64,000 nt of DNA from an uncultured Succiniclasticum sp. (GCA_902801365.1 CADCHY010000004.1:1-64000); one strand, 5' to 3'; shown: positions 19,053-28,222, counted from the stretch's first letter. Numbers and translations are program-made. Notes: generated from the sequence alone by a model not told the origin.

Positions 19053-19190
19053 ATGTTACAAAACCTGATGTCGGTTCTGACAAAGAAGCAGACGCCGGCA
19101 ACGCAAAAAAGTTTAAGTTATGAACCGCAAGGTTCAAAGATTTATAAAGTGTTTTATTAATTCAGTTTAAAATTTAAGGAGGAATACATT

Positions 19191-21041
19191 ATGTCTAAAG
19201 TAATTGGTATTGACTTAGGTACTACGAACTCTGTTGTTGCAGTAATGGAAGGTGGCGAACCCACCGTTATCACGAACCCGGAAGGCAGCCGCCTGACTCC
19301 TTCTGTAGTCGGTTTCACGAAAGACGACCAGCGTCTGGTCGGCCAGATGGCAAAACGTCAGGCGATTTCCAATCCGGCCCGTACCGTAAGCTCCATTAAA
19401 CGGCACATGGGCGAAGCCGGTTACCGCGTGGAGATCGGCGACAAGAAATTCTCCCCGGAAGAAATCTCCGCTATGATCCTGCAGAAGCTGAAAGCGGATG
19501 CGGAAAAATATCTGGGAGAAACCGTAACCCAGGCGGTCATCACCGTTCCGGCTTACTTCTCCGATTCCCAGCGTCAGGCTACCAAGGACGCAGGCAAGAT
19601 TGCCGGTCTGGAAGTACTGCGTATCATCAACGAACCGACGGCAGCTTCCCTGGCTTACGGCATCGACAAGACCGACGACCACACCATCCTGGTGTATGAC
19701 CTGGGCGGCGGCACCTTTGATGTCAGCATCCTGGAACTGGGCGACGGCGTATTTGAAGTAAAAGCGACTAACGGCGATACCCATCTGGGCGGCGACGACT
19801 TCGACGACCGCATCATGAACTGGATGGTTGCGGAATTCAAAAAAGAAAGCGGCATTGACCTGTCTAACGACAAGATGGCCATGCAGCGTCTGCGTGAAGC
19901 AGCGGAAAAAGCCAAAATCGAACTGTCCAGCATGGTGACCACCAACATTAACCTGCCGTTCATCACTGCAGGCGCTGACGGCCCGAAACATCTGGACATG
20001 AACCTGACCCGCGCCAAATTCGAAGAGATGACGGCGGATCTGGTAGAACGGACCATTGGACCGACCAAACGTGCACTGAGCGATGCAGGCCTGTCCGCCG
20101 GCGATATCAACAAAGTTATCCTGGTCGGCGGTTCTTCCCGTATCCCGGCGGTACAGGAAGCCATCAAACGGGTGATGGGCAAAGAGCCTACCCGCAACGT
20201 AAACCCGGACGAATGCGTTGCCATCGGCGCTGCCATTCAGGCCGGCGTACTGGCAGGCGAAGTAAAAGACGTACTGCTGCTGGATGTAACTCCGCTGTCT
20301 CTGGGTATTGAAACCCTGGGCGGTGTGTTCACCCGCATCATCGACCGCAACACCACCATTCCGACTTCCCGGAAGCAGGTGTTCTCTACGGCAACGGATA
20401 ATCAGCCTTCTGTTGATATCCATGTACTGCAGGGCGAACGTGACATGGCGGCGGACAACAAGACCCTGGGCCGTTTCGAACTGGGCGGCATTCCGGCAGC
20501 TCCCCGCGGAGTTCCGAAGATTGAAGTTGCGTTCGATATCGATGCCAACGGTATCGTAAACGTAAGCGCCAAGGATCTGGGCACCGGCAAGGAACAGAAG
20601 ATTACCATCACTTCTTCCGGCACCCTGAGCAAGGACGAAGTAGACCGCATGGTGAAAGAAGCGGAAGCCAATGCGGAAGCGGACAAGAAACGCAAGGAAG
20701 GCGTTGAGGTTCGCAACCAGGCCGACTCCCTGATCTACCAGGCGGAAAAGACCATCAAAGATATGGAAGGCAAAGGCAAGGACGACCTCATTGCCAAAGT
20801 TAAATCCGCAATGGAGACCCTGAAAGCAGATCTGAAGGGCAATGACAACGACAAGATCAAAGCTTCCACCGAAGCGCTGACCAAACCGTTATACGAACTG
20901 TCCGCCGAACTCTACAAGCAGGCGGAAGCCAACAAAGGCGACGCAGGCGCTGCCGGCGCAACCGGCGCGCAGGGTGCAGGCGAAGGCAAAAAGCCGGAAG
21001 ACGATGTGGTTGACGCGGAAGTTGTTGACGATAAGAAATAA
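19191..21041 (+). CDS. dnaK: Molecular chaperone DnaK (Hsp70)
   Basis: ATP-dependent chaperone. 616 residues. The ATPase domain shows [25 protein letters not shown] and [12 protein letters not shown]. The substrate domain begins with the linker [18 protein letters not shown]. The tail is Gly/Ala-rich and ends in acidic residues rather than EEVD, as in bacteria. It has the shorter nucleotide-domain form typical of Gram-positive DnaK. Codon use is strongly biased, as expected for a highly expressed gene. AGGAGG ribosome site. A small GNRA-capped hairpin (GAACC GCAA GGTTC) lies in the 138-nt gap after grpE. Confidence 0.98.
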   Translation: MSKVIGIDLGTTNSVVAVMEGGEPTVITNPEGSRLTPSVVGFTKDDQRLVGQMAKRQAISNPARTVSSIKRHMGEAGYRVEIGDKKFSPEEISAMILQKLKADAEKYLGETVTQAVITVPAYFSDSQRQATKDAGKIAGLEVLRIINEPTAASLAYGIDKTDDHTILVYDLGGGTFDVSILELGDGVFEVKATNGDTHLGGDDFDDRIMNWMVAEFKKESGIDLSNDKMAMQRLREAAEKAKIELSSMVTTNINLPFITAGADGPKHLDMNLTRAKFEEMTADLVERTIGPTKRALSDAGLSAGDINKVILVGGSSRIPAVQEAIKRVMGKEPTRNVNPDECVAIGAAIQAGVLAGEVKDVLLLDVTPLSLGIETLGGVFTRIIDRNTTIPTSRKQVFSTATDNQPSVDIHVLQGERDMAADNKTLGRFELGGIPAAPRGVPKIEVAFDIDANGIVNVSAKDLGTGKEQKITITSSGTLSKDEVDRMVKEAEANAEADKKRKEGVEVRNQADSLIYQAEKTIKDMEGKGKDDLIAKVKSAMETLKADLKGNDNDKIKASTEALTKPLYELSAELYKQAEANKGDAGAAGATGAQGAGEGKKPEDDVVDAEVVDDKK

Positions 21042-21064
21042 AATCAGCGGGATGGGATAAAACA

Positions 21065-22231
21065 ATGGCTGAAAAAAGAGATTTTTATGAGGTGCTTGGC
21101 GTCTCCAAAGACGCCAGCACCGATGATATCAAAAAAGCATATCGCAAGCTGGCACGCAAGTACCATCCTGATTTGAACAAGGATAATCCGGAAGCCGCTG
21201 AAAAGTTCAAGGAATGCAGCGAAGCGTACAGCGTCCTTTCGGATGAACAGAAGCGTGCCCAGTATGACCAGTTCGGCATGGCGGCTTTTGAAAACGGCGG
21301 CGCAGGCGGTGCCGGCGGTTTCGGTGGGTTTGATGGCTTTGGCGGCTTTGGCGCCGGTGGTTTCGGCAACGGCATGGAGGACATTTTCGATATGTTCTTC
21401 GGTGGCGCGGGCGGACGCCGTGGCAGCCAGGCAGACAAAGGACCCCAGCGGGGCGGTGATCTGCGCTTTGACCTGAACCTGACCTTTGAGGAAGCAGCCT
21501 TTGGCGTAGAGAAAGAGATTTCCCTGTACCGGGACGAAACCTGTGACCATTGCCACGGCGATGGCGCGGAACCCGGTTCCAAAGTGGAAACCTGCCCGGA
21601 CTGCCATGGTACCGGTCAGATCCGCGTGGTACAGAACACCGTGCTGGGGCAGATGCAGACCGTACGGCCCTGCCCGAAGTGCCATGGGGAAGGCAAGATT
21701 GTTTCCGACCCCTGTCATGAATGCCGCGGTACAGGCACAGTGAAAAAGCAGAAGAACCTGAAGGTGAAAGTTCCGGCCGGCGTGGCCGACGGTTCCCGTT
21801 TACGTGTAGCCGGTGAAGGCGCCGCCGGTGCCAAGGGCGGACCGAACGGCGATCTGTATGTATATCTGTTCGTGAAACCGCACAAGTTCTTTGAACGGGA
21901 CGGCAACGATGTGTACTGCGAAGTACCTATCAATATTGTGCAGGCATCGCTGGGCGCCGAAGTGGAAGTGCCTACACTTGACGGCAAGGTTGTCATGAAA
22001 GTTCCGGAAGGAACCCAGCCGGGCCGTGTGATGCGCCTGCGGGGCAAAGGCATTCCGAGGCTGCGCGGAACCGGCCGGGGCGACCAGCTGGTGCGCATCA
22101 AGGTCGTAGTGCCTACGAAGCTGACGGAACGGCAGAAAGCGGTGCTGCGTAATTTTGCCGATGTGGCCAAGGACAACATCAATCCGGAAGAGAAGAGTTT
22201 CCTGAACAAAATCAAGGATTTATTTAAGTAA
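21065..22231 (+). CDS. dnaJ: Chaperone protein DnaJ
   Basis: Hsp40 cochaperone that delivers clients to DnaK and stimulates its ATPase. 388 residues. J-domain with HPD (KYHPDLNK, about residue 35), a Gly/Phe-rich linker (about 75-125), four CxxCxGxG zinc repeats ([32 protein letters not shown]) and a C-terminal substrate domain. Class A DnaJ, complete. Last gene of the CIRCE operon; a terminator lies at 22330. Its 3' end is partly repeated just downstream. Confidence 0.97.
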   Translation: MAEKRDFYEVLGVSKDASTDDIKKAYRKLARKYHPDLNKDNPEAAEKFKECSEAYSVLSDEQKRAQYDQFGMAAFENGGAGGAGGFGGFDGFGGFGAGGFGNGMEDIFDMFFGGAGGRRGSQADKGPQRGGDLRFDLNLTFEEAAFGVEKEISLYRDETCDHCHGDGAEPGSKVETCPDCHGTGQIRVVQNTVLGQMQTVRPCPKCHGEGKIVSDPCHECRGTGTVKKQKNLKVKVPAGVADGSRLRVAGEGAAGAKGGPNGDLYVYLFVKPHKFFERDGNDVYCEVPINIVQASLGAEVEVPTLDGKVVMKVPEGTQPGRVMRLRGKGIPRLRGTGRGDQLVRIKVVVPTKLTERQKAVLRNFADVAKDNINPEEKSFLNKIKDLFK

Positions 22232-22293
22232 GAGAGCAAAGATTTGATTAGGCAAGGGAACCTGAACAAGACCGCGGATTTGTGTAAGTGAGG
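22201..22293 (+). repeat. Partial duplication of the dnaJ 3' end
   Basis: Positions 22201-22232 (the last codons of dnaJ and just past its stop) and 22261-22292 match at 25 of 32 bases and are 60 nt apart, so the second copy is in the same frame. It would read N-L-N-K-T-A-D-L-C-K-stop against [14 protein letters not shown] in dnaJ. It lies at the boundary between the conserved chaperone operon and the inserted phosphatase gene. Confidence 0.6.
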
Positions 22294-22329
22294 AAACTGC
22301 GGAACAGTTAAAAAGAGAGAAGGCTTTTG

Positions 22330-22364
22330 GTGCGGCTTGCAGAGAATGCAGGCCGTACTTTTTT
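22330..22364 (+). terminator. Intrinsic terminator of the dnaK operon
   Basis: A 12-bp stem (22330-22341 with 22347-22358, two G.T wobbles) with loop GAGAA and six T residues. It separates dnaJ from the phosphatase gene. Confidence 0.9.
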
Positions 22365-22391
22365 ATGTTCAGTGCAAAGCGCCGTATTTTA

Positions 22392-22400
22392 TGATAAAAT
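22392..22400 (+). promoter_or_regulatory. Possible extended -10 promoter of the phosphatase gene
   Basis: TGA followed by TAAAAT (22395-22400). There is no good -35. It follows the dnaJ terminator, so a local promoter is needed. Confidence 0.45.
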
Positions 22401-22473
22401 ATAGTATCAAGACAGGCTATGAGTTTATATTTAACGAATCGTCCTTTTTAATTTATTGTAATGGGGGGACATT

Positions 22474-23586
22474 ATGGCACAGTTTACAACAGATATTTTT
22501 GCACGGTTTGCCAAAAAGTGGGCGATGCTCTGTGCCGGGACGAAAGAAAAGCATGAAGCTGTGACTGTCAGTTGGGGCGGCATGCTGCATAATAAAAGAA
22601 TCTTTTTGCTTCGTTCTGTTATCCTGTGCCTTTTTGTGTCGTTTCTGTTTTCTGCAGCGTGTACTGCCTGTGGTGAAGCCGCAAAACCGTTTGTCAGGAT
22701 AGACAGGGACAAACTGAACGGCTGGAAGGGCGAACTGGACAATGTAAGACTGTTGTCGGATCACCGGTATAAATTTAAGAAAATGAACTCCAGGTACAGG
22801 ATAGACCCGGATTTTAAACCTTCCACAGAAGGCCTGGATACACTGTGTATTTCAGGCAGCGCACAGTTTTCAGGGCCGCAGTTCAGGAGACTTGCTCCTG
22901 TCTTGCGGGAATGCGCCAAGGGCAAGGACATATATGTTGTTGATTTGCGACAGGAAAGCCATGTTCTTGTTAACGAGGGAATTCCTCTCTCCTGGTACGG
23001 GACTCACAACTGGGCAAATAAAGGAATGACGCTTAAGGAGGTTGAGGCTGACGAAGCAAAGCGCTTTGGGGCAATGATCGGGAAAACAATTCATGCGTAT
23101 GCTAAAAAAGGCGCTCCGCCGGCTGCCCGAATGAAAATCAACATTCAAAGCGTTATGACGGAAAAGGAACTGGTTGAAAGCGAAGGTTTTAAATACCTGA
23201 GGATTCCGCTTCCGGACCATTGCTGGCCCCCGGCGAAAGATATCGATGGTTTTGTGTCTTTTGTAAAAAGAATTGATCCGGGCCAGGCCTGGCTGCATTT
23301 CCACTGTCAGGCAGGTAAGGGACGCACGGGGATCATGATGATGATTTACGATATGATGAGGAATCCGGGCGTGCCGATGAAGGACATTGTTATCCGTCAG
23401 GCGATGACAGGAAGCAGCTATCCCCTTTACACCGGGAAATCCGGCAGCTACAGGGCTCCTCTCTATGAGGAAAAAGCCAGGATGTTGCCATTGATTTATG
23501 AATATGTACAGAAAAACCGTAAAACGAACTATAAAGTACCCTGGAGTTTATGGTTGAACAAGAAGAAACAGGTATCTGAAGAGTAA
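22474..23586 (+). CDS. Exported PTP-like inositol polyphosphate phosphatase (phytase-like)
   Basis: Cysteine phosphatase of the PTP-like phytase family known from Selenomonas and relatives, which removes phosphates from myo-inositol hexakisphosphate. 370 residues. The P-loop HCQAGKGRTG (His277, Cys278, Arg284) and the general-acid motif DHCWP (Asp248) are both present, so it should be catalytic. A hydrophobic segment (about residues 44-62, ILCLFVSFLFSAACTACG) looks like a signal peptide or anchor, but 36 residues precede the internal Met37 from which a normal signal would start. ATG 22474 has a strong GGGGGGA site, so both starts are possible. No convincing lipobox. It stands between dnaJ and rsmE, which are near neighbours in Bacillus, so it looks inserted. 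The exact substrate is not shown by sequence. Confidence 0.8.
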   Translation: MAQFTTDIFARFAKKWAMLCAGTKEKHEAVTVSWGGMLHNKRIFLLRSVILCLFVSFLFSAACTACGEAAKPFVRIDRDKLNGWKGELDNVRLLSDHRYKFKKMNSRYRIDPDFKPSTEGLDTLCISGSAQFSGPQFRRLAPVLRECAKGKDIYVVDLRQESHVLVNEGIPLSWYGTHNWANKGMTLKEVEADEAKRFGAMIGKTIHAYAKKGAPPAARMKINIQSVMTEKELVESEGFKYLRIPLPDHCWPPAKDIDGFVSFVKRIDPGQAWLHFHCQAGKGRTGIMMMIYDMMRNPGVPMKDIVIRQAMTGSSYPLYTGKSGSYRAPLYEEKARMLPLIYEYVQKNRKTNYKVPWSLWLNKKKQVSEE

Positions 23587-23665
23587 GGAAACACTTAGTA
23601 ATCAGCGTCTCCTTAAGTCATTTACACTTGATTAAAAGACATACGCAGTCTTAAGCGAGGTTTGT

Positions 23666-24400
23666 ATGCACCGTTTTTTTATTCCCAAGCCTTTTAAACA
23701 GGAAATGCAGATTACCGGCAGGGACGCCCACCATATTATGGATGTGCTGCGCATGGTTCCGGGAGATCAATTGCAGGTGGTAGCGGATGACGGCATCAGC
23801 TTTGTGGGGGAGATTACGGCAGCCAATACCAATACGGTGACCGTTGCGGCCCGTGAGATTTTGCGGGAAACCCATGAGCCGGATGTGCGGATCTCCCTGT
23901 TGCAGGGGCTGGCCAAAGGCGAGAAGATGGAGCTGATTATCCAAAAAGCCGTGGAGATTGGTGTTGCGGAGATTTTCCCGCTGGCCATGGATCATTCGGT
24001 GGTGGTGCTGGACCGTTCCAAAGCGGAAAAGAAAACGGAACGCTGGCAGAAAATTGCGGAAGCGGCGGCCAAGCAGAGCAAACGGGATGTGATTCCGGCG
24101 GTGCATGCGGTTATAAAGTTGTCTCAGGTCCTGCAGGAAGAAAAATGGGATTTGCTGGTGATTGCTTACGAAAGCGAAAACAAGGTAAGCCTGAAAGAAG
24201 TCCTGCAGTCTCACAAAAATGCAAAGAGTATCGGCGTGATCATCGGGCCGGAAGGCGGGCTTTCCAATGAAGAAGTAAATGTTGCGCAGAAAGCGGGCGG
24301 CATTGCGGTGAGCCTGGGGCGGCGTATTTTGCGGACGGAAACGGCCGGGATGGTGACGGCTGCGGCGATTTTGTATGAAACGGATAATCTGGGGATATGA
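23666..24400 (+). CDS. rsmE: 16S rRNA m3U1498 methyltransferase RsmE
   Basis: SPOUT-class methyltransferase that modifies U1498 of 16S rRNA. 244 residues. N-terminal PUA-like domain (MHRFFIPKPF; ITGRDAHHIMDVLRM). The C-terminal knot region has IIGPEGGLSNEEV and SLGRRILRTETA, the cofactor loops of RsmE. Its stop overlaps an in-frame ATG at 24397, next to the likely prmA start. The same pair (order reversed) follows dnaJ in Bacillus. Confidence 0.95.
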   Translation: MHRFFIPKPFKQEMQITGRDAHHIMDVLRMVPGDQLQVVADDGISFVGEITAANTNTVTVAAREILRETHEPDVRISLLQGLAKGEKMELIIQKAVEIGVAEIFPLAMDHSVVVLDRSKAEKKTERWQKIAEAAAKQSKRDVIPAVHAVIKLSQVLQEEKWDLLVIAYESENKVSLKEVLQSHKNAKSIGVIIGPEGGLSNEEVNVAQKAGGIAVSLGRRILRTETAGMVTAAAILYETDNLGI

Positions 24401-24402
24401 AC

Positions 24403-25350
24403 ATGGAACAGTGGCTGGAAGTCAGCGTAAAAGTGAAACATGAAGCGGAAGATGTAACGGCGGAAATCTTGCGGGAGGCCGGCGCCCGGAACGGTGTGGT
24501 CATAGAGGACCCTGTGCTGTATGAAACGGTACGCAAGTCCTTGCCTTTTGAACTTTGCGACCCGCTGCCGGAGGAGACGGATTTATCTGTGGTGACGGTA
24601 ACGGCGTATTATCCGGAAGATGAAGAACTGCAGAAAAGGCTGCAGCGCATCGAAACGGAACTGGCCGCGGTGGAAAAACGGATTGGAAGCTTTCGTATCG
24701 GGCCGACGCTGTTCCGGAAGGTCAGCGAAACGGACTGGTCAGATGAGTGGAAACAGTATTTCCATGTGACCCGTGTGGGAAAACATATTGTAGTGAAACC
24801 CTCATGGGAAAGCTATGAACCGGAAGCGGAGGATGTTGTGCTGGAACTGGATCCGGGCATGGCTTTTGGGACAGGGACGCATCCGACTACCGTTCTTGTA
24901 CTGGAAGCCTTGGAAAAAATGGTTCATCCTGACACCACTGTGTTTGACGTGGGAACGGGCAGCGGCATTTTGGCCATGACGGCGGCAAAGCTGGGCGCAA
25001 AAAATATCAAAGCAGTGGATATAGACGGCGTTGCGGTGCGGACGGCAGAGGAAAATATTGCAAAAGCCGGACTGGCAGACCGCATCGAAGTAAAACAGGG
25101 CGACCTGCTTCACGGTACGGAAGGTAAGGCCGATGTGATCGTGGCCAATATCCTGGCTGACATCATCATCCTGCTGTTGCCGGATATTCCCGGCAAGCTG
25201 AAGGATGGCGGTCTGTTCTTTGCCAGCGGTATCATTGAAGATTATCAGCAGGACGTAACCGAAGCTGCGGAAAAAGCCGGATTGCGGGTGAAAGAAGTGA
25301 CACGCATCAAAGACTGGGTGGGACTGCTGATGGAAAAAGATTCCAATTGA
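24403..25350 (+). CDS. prmA: Ribosomal protein L11 methyltransferase PrmA
   Basis: SAM-dependent trimethyltransferase of ribosomal protein L11. About 315 residues. The C-terminal Rossmann domain carries LDPGMAFGTGTHPTT, VFDVGTGSGILAM, IKAVDIDGVAV and the NPPF-like catalytic NILADII. The ATG at 24403 is preferred over ATG 24397 because GGGG at 24390-24393 is then well spaced and MEQWLEVSV matches MKWSELSI of Bacillus PrmA. Confidence 0.94.
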   Translation: MEQWLEVSVKVKHEAEDVTAEILREAGARNGVVIEDPVLYETVRKSLPFELCDPLPEETDLSVVTVTAYYPEDEELQKRLQRIETELAAVEKRIGSFRIGPTLFRKVSETDWSDEWKQYFHVTRVGKHIVVKPSWESYEPEAEDVVLELDPGMAFGTGTHPTTVLVLEALEKMVHPDTTVFDVGTGSGILAMTAAKLGAKNIKAVDIDGVAVRTAEENIAKAGLADRIEVKQGDLLHGTEGKADVIVANILADIIILLLPDIPGKLKDGGLFFASGIIEDYQQDVTEAAEKAGLRVKEVTRIKDWVGLLMEKDSN

Positions 25351-25426
25351 CCGGCGGTCTCCAAATTGCAATAATAATATAGTTTCGAAATATAAAAATG
25401 GATAAAGAATCAGGAAAGACAGTACA

Positions 25427-26734
25427 ATGAAGAAAATTGCGTTTATGACATTAGGCTGCAAAGTAAATCAGGCGGATACGGCCAGTATGCAGGAACTGTT
25501 CCGGCAGGGGGGCTATACCGTCTGCGATTTTACGGAAGAGGCCGATGTGTATGTGGTGAATACCTGTGTGGTGACCAACACGGGACAGCAGAAGTCAAGA
25601 CAGATGATCCGGCGGGCCATCCGCAAAGAGAATGACGCGCTGATCGTGGTGACGGGCTGCTACCCCCAGACTGCCGCGGAGGAAGTAAAAGCTATCGATG
25701 GGGTGGACCTGATCATCGGAACCCAGGACCGGGCGAAAATCGTGACGCTGGTGGAAGCGGCGCTGGAAAAGAAGCAAAATCAAACAGATGACGAAGTGCG
25801 CCCATGGAAACAGGGTGTGCAGTTTGAGGAAATGTCCGGCGGCAACGAAGCGGACAAGACCCGTGCCTATCTGAAAATACAGGAGGGTTGTAACCAGTAC
25901 TGTTCCTACTGCATCATTCCCTATGCAAGGGGACCGATCCGTTCCCGGAGCCTGAAAAGTATAAAAGAAGAAGTGCAGCGCCTGACGGAAGCGGGATATA
26001 AGGAAATTGTCCTGATTGGTATCCATCTTGGCTGCTATGGGAAAGAGATGAAAGACGGAACGACGTTATATGATGCGGTGCAGGCGGCGCTTTCTGTTCC
26101 AGCCCTGCAGCGCCTGCGTCTGGGTTCCCTGGAATCGGTGGAAGTGGAGGAACGGCTGCTGGATTTGATGGAGACAGATAAACGCCTGTGCCCCCATCTT
26201 CACTTGCCCCTTCAGAGCGGCTGTGATAAAGTTTTAAAAGAAATGCACCGGCCGTACGATACGAGTAAGTTTAAAACATTGCTGGACCAGATTCGTAAAA
26301 AAGTTCCGGGGATTGCGGTCACGACAGACGTCATCGTGGGTTTCCCCGGAGAAACGGAAACGGATTTTGCCGCAACCTGCGATTTTGTAAAACAATGCGG
26401 CTTCGCCAAGATGCACATCTTCCCATACTCCAAACGGAAGGGCACACCGGCGGCAGCCAGGCAGGACCAGATTCCGGAACCTGTAAAAAAGCAGCGTGCA
26501 GAGAAACTGGCAGAACTGGATCGCCAAATGCAGCAGGCGTATTTTGCGCAGAATATTGGAAAGAGACATACGGTGCTGGTAGAACAGCCAATCGGAACGA
26601 CCGGCCTAGTAGAAGGCCTGACGGAAAACTACATCCGGGTGGAATTCCAAGGCGAACCGGATTTATGCGGTAAAATGACAGACATAAAAATCACGGAAGC
26701 TTTAATTGACAAGTGTAAAGGCACAATCTTATAA
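25427..26734 (+). CDS. mtaB: tRNA ms2t6A methylthiotransferase MtaB
   Basis: Radical SAM methylthiotransferase that converts t6A37 to ms2t6A37 in tRNAs reading ANN codons. 435 residues. An N-terminal UPF0004 domain with cysteines in TLGCKVNQ, VVNTCVVT and VVTGCYPQ binds the auxiliary cluster. The radical SAM motif CNQYCSYC follows, then a C-terminal TRAM domain. The TLGCKVNQ start distinguishes MtaB from MiaB and RimO. AGGAAAG ribosome site. Confidence 0.94.
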   Translation: MKKIAFMTLGCKVNQADTASMQELFRQGGYTVCDFTEEADVYVVNTCVVTNTGQQKSRQMIRRAIRKENDALIVVTGCYPQTAAEEVKAIDGVDLIIGTQDRAKIVTLVEAALEKKQNQTDDEVRPWKQGVQFEEMSGGNEADKTRAYLKIQEGCNQYCSYCIIPYARGPIRSRSLKSIKEEVQRLTEAGYKEIVLIGIHLGCYGKEMKDGTTLYDAVQAALSVPALQRLRLGSLESVEVEERLLDLMETDKRLCPHLHLPLQSGCDKVLKEMHRPYDTSKFKTLLDQIRKKVPGIAVTTDVIVGFPGETETDFAATCDFVKQCGFAKMHIFPYSKRKGTPAAARQDQIPEPVKKQRAEKLAELDRQMQQAYFAQNIGKRHTVLVEQPIGTTGLVEGLTENYIRVEFQGEPDLCGKMTDIKITEALIDKCKGTIL

Positions 26735-26754
26735 TTAATTAGCATTTGAAGGTA

Positions 26755-26925
26755 AGAAAAAGAAATGAGCAAAACATCGGAAAGGATTGCGTCATTCCGT
26801 GAGATGAAATGCACCGTCATGGCGAAACTGTTTGAGCGGCGCAGCCGCGAGTTTTTCGCCATAGGCGCATGAATCCACGGAATAGCAAACGTTTACGGTT
26901 TTGCGAATTCTTTTCCCTGCAAAAC
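26755..26925 (+). repeat. Interrupted intergenic repeat, copy 1
   Basis: Two blocks, 26755-26782 and 26895-26925, match the uninterrupted copy 2 at 28371-28427 almost base for base (AAATGAGCAAAACA.CGG, then ACGGTTTTGCG.ATTCTTTTCCC.GCA). In this copy about 112 nt of palindromic DNA separate the blocks. The blocks carry GCAAAAC and GTTTTGC as inverted arms. It lies in the 232-nt gap between mtaB and hinT. Confidence 0.6.
26783..26894 (+). mobile_element. MITE-like palindromic insertion
   Basis: About 112 nt that interrupt repeat copy 1. Nested inverted repeats fold it into one long hairpin: TTGC/GCAA (26787-26790 with 26885-26888), ATTCCGTG/CACGGAAT (26794-26801 with 26876-26883), ATGGCGAAA/TTTCGCCAT (26819-26827 with 26854-26862), GCGGC/GCCGC at the tip. 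No transposase. It could be a non-autonomous element or a structured RNA domain; calling it mobile is an inference from the empty site at copy 2. Confidence 0.45.
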
Positions 26926-26937
26926 GAATTTTTTTTT
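26898..26937 (+). terminator. Possible terminator before hinT
   Basis: GTTTTGC (26898-26904) pairs with GCAAAAC (26919-26925). After GAA comes a run of nine T (26929-26937). The AT-rich stem is weak, but the T-run is long. It may end mtaB transcription. Confidence 0.5.
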
Positions 26938-26966
26938 AGCGTTATAACTGACAAGGAGGCGTTACC

Positions 26967-27311
26967 ATGAGTGACTGTATCTTTTGCAAAATCGCGGCAG
27001 GCGAAATTCCTTCCAACAAAGTGTATGAAGACGACAAGATGGTTGCATTCAAAGATCTGGAACCGGCAGCCCCTGTACACGTGCTTTTAGTTCCCAAAAC
27101 CCATGCAGACAATGTGATGGCCGCTGAGCCGGCGCTGGTGGGTTACATGCTGGGCAAGGTTGCGGATATTGCCGAAAAGCTGGGCATCAAAGAAGACGGA
27201 TTCCGTCTGATCATCAATACCGGTAAAGACGGGGGACAGACCGTACAGCACCTGCATATCCATCTGATCGGCGGAAAAGCCATGGGCTGGCCGCCGTTCC
27301 CGAAGGAATAA
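26967..27311 (+). CDS. hinT: HIT family purine nucleoside phosphoramidase (HinT-like)
   Basis: Small histidine-triad hydrolase. 114 residues. SDCIFCKIAAGEIPSNKVYEDD at the N-terminus and the triad HLHIHL (about residues 97-102) are diagnostic of the Hint branch, which hydrolyses AMP-N bonds. AAGGAGG ribosome site. The leader is unusual: the palindromic repeat region ends 30 nt upstream. Confidence 0.93.
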   Translation: MSDCIFCKIAAGEIPSNKVYEDDKMVAFKDLEPAAPVHVLLVPKTHADNVMAAEPALVGYMLGKVADIAEKLGIKEDGFRLIINTGKDGGQTVQHLHIHLIGGKAMGWPPFPKE

Positions 27312-27444
27312 ATAAACTGGCTGTATTTTGTCATTCCAATCGCACGGGTTTTCCTGTAAGGCATCAAACTTTCGCATAACTTATTTCTTTTCATTTTTTT
27401 CACAAAAAACTGTGAAAAGAACGGGATTTGGCGGTGCGGATTTA

Positions 27445-27473
27445 TTGACAGATTCTGCCATTTGCGATATAAT
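27445..27473 (+). promoter_or_regulatory. Consensus sigma-A promoter for rpsU-yqeY
   Basis: TTGACA (27445-27450), 17 nt, TATAAT (27468-27473): a perfect consensus. A leader of about 90 nt follows. Upstream, 27397-27418 forms an 8-bp TTTTCACA/TGTGAAAA hairpin of unknown role. Confidence 0.9.
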
Positions 27474-27569
27474 CTACTGGTAAAATTATGTACAGGTGTT
27501 TTTTATGACATCTGGATATGATGAAATAAACCGAACACTTCCCTAAGTGTGTGGAGGGAGGGAGATCAG

Positions 27570-27746
27570 ATGGCAGAAGTTAAAGTTGGCAAAGGGGAGT
27601 CCCTGGAAAGCGCACTGCGCCGTTTCAAACGTGCGACCCAGAAGGCTGGCATTCTTTCCGAAGTTAGAAAACGCGAACATTACGAAAAACCCAGTGTTGC
27701 GCGCAAGAAAAAATCCGAAGCAGCCAGAAAACGTAAATCCAGATAA
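27570..27746 (+). CDS. rpsU: 30S ribosomal protein S21
   Basis: 58-residue small-subunit protein, normal length for S21. It starts [19 protein letters not shown] and ends in the Lys/Arg-rich [18 protein letters not shown] 27570 follows GGAGGGAGGGAG. An in-frame ATG at 27549 would add seven residues not found in S21. Driven by a consensus promoter and followed 15 nt later by yqeY, as in Bacillus. Confidence 0.96.
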   Translation: MAEVKVGKGESLESALRRFKRATQKAGILSEVRKREHYEKPSVARKKKSEAARKRKSR

Positions 27747-27761
27747 TTGGAGGCGGGTCGG

Positions 27762-28217
27762 ATGACCACAAAAGAAAAACTGATGGCTGATATGAAGCAG
27801 GCGATGAAGGACAGGGAAGCCGGCAAGCTTCGTCTGGAAGTAATCCGGATGGTCCGGTCCGACATTCGCAATGCAGAGATCAACGGAAAAAACAAAGAAG
27901 AGCTTACTGAAAATGAAGTATTGGCTGTTATCATGAAGGCAGTCAAGATGAGGGAAGATTCCCTGGCTGAATTCATAAAAGGTAAACGCGAAGATTTGAT
28001 TGACCAGACCAACAAGGAACTGGAAATCCTGAAAGCGTATTTGCCGGCAGCTATGAGCGATGAAGAATTGACTGGAATCATTAAGGAAGCGATTGCTTCC
28101 GTCGGCGCGACAGGCCCGAAAGAAATGGGAAAAGTCATGAAAGCGGTTATGCCTCAGGTGCAGGGACGTGCCGATGGCAAACGGATCAACACCATCGTGA
28201 AAAGCTTATTACAGTAA
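27762..28217 (+). CDS. yqeY: GatB/YqeY domain protein
   Basis: 151-residue protein of the GatB/YqeY family, related to the tRNA-binding tail of the amidotransferase subunit GatB. Segments such as LRLEVIRMVRSDIRNAEI, LKAYLPAAMSDEEL and MGKVMKAVMPQVQGRADG are typical. The cellular role is unclear, possibly tRNA binding. Start at ATG 27762 with GGAGG 9 nt before it. Cotranscribed with rpsU, ends at a terminator. Confidence 0.9.
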   Translation: MTTKEKLMADMKQAMKDREAGKLRLEVIRMVRSDIRNAEINGKNKEELTENEVLAVIMKAVKMREDSLAEFIKGKREDLIDQTNKELEILKAYLPAAMSDEELTGIIKEAIASVGATGPKEMGKVMKAVMPQVQGRADGKRINTIVKSLLQ

Positions 28218-28222
28218 ACAAC

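Noticed and set aside
19215..20423. A 402-codon open frame antisense to dnaK
   Set aside because: Long antisense frames over dnaK are a known artefact of its biased codon use; no start signal and low-complexity composition.
22337..22564. A 75-codon ORF upstream of and overlapping the phosphatase gene
   Set aside because: Starts in the dnaJ terminator hairpin and overlaps the better-supported phosphatase ORF in another frame.
26765..26872. A 35-codon ORF beginning M-S-K-T within repeat copy 1
   Set aside because: The frame lies across the palindromic insertion and diverges completely from the matching ATG frame in repeat copy 2 after four codons; no proper ribosome site.
27397..27418. TTTTCACA/TGTGAAAA hairpin after hinT as a terminator
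   Set aside because: The T-run precedes rather than follows the stem on the coding strand; left as an unassigned hairpin.
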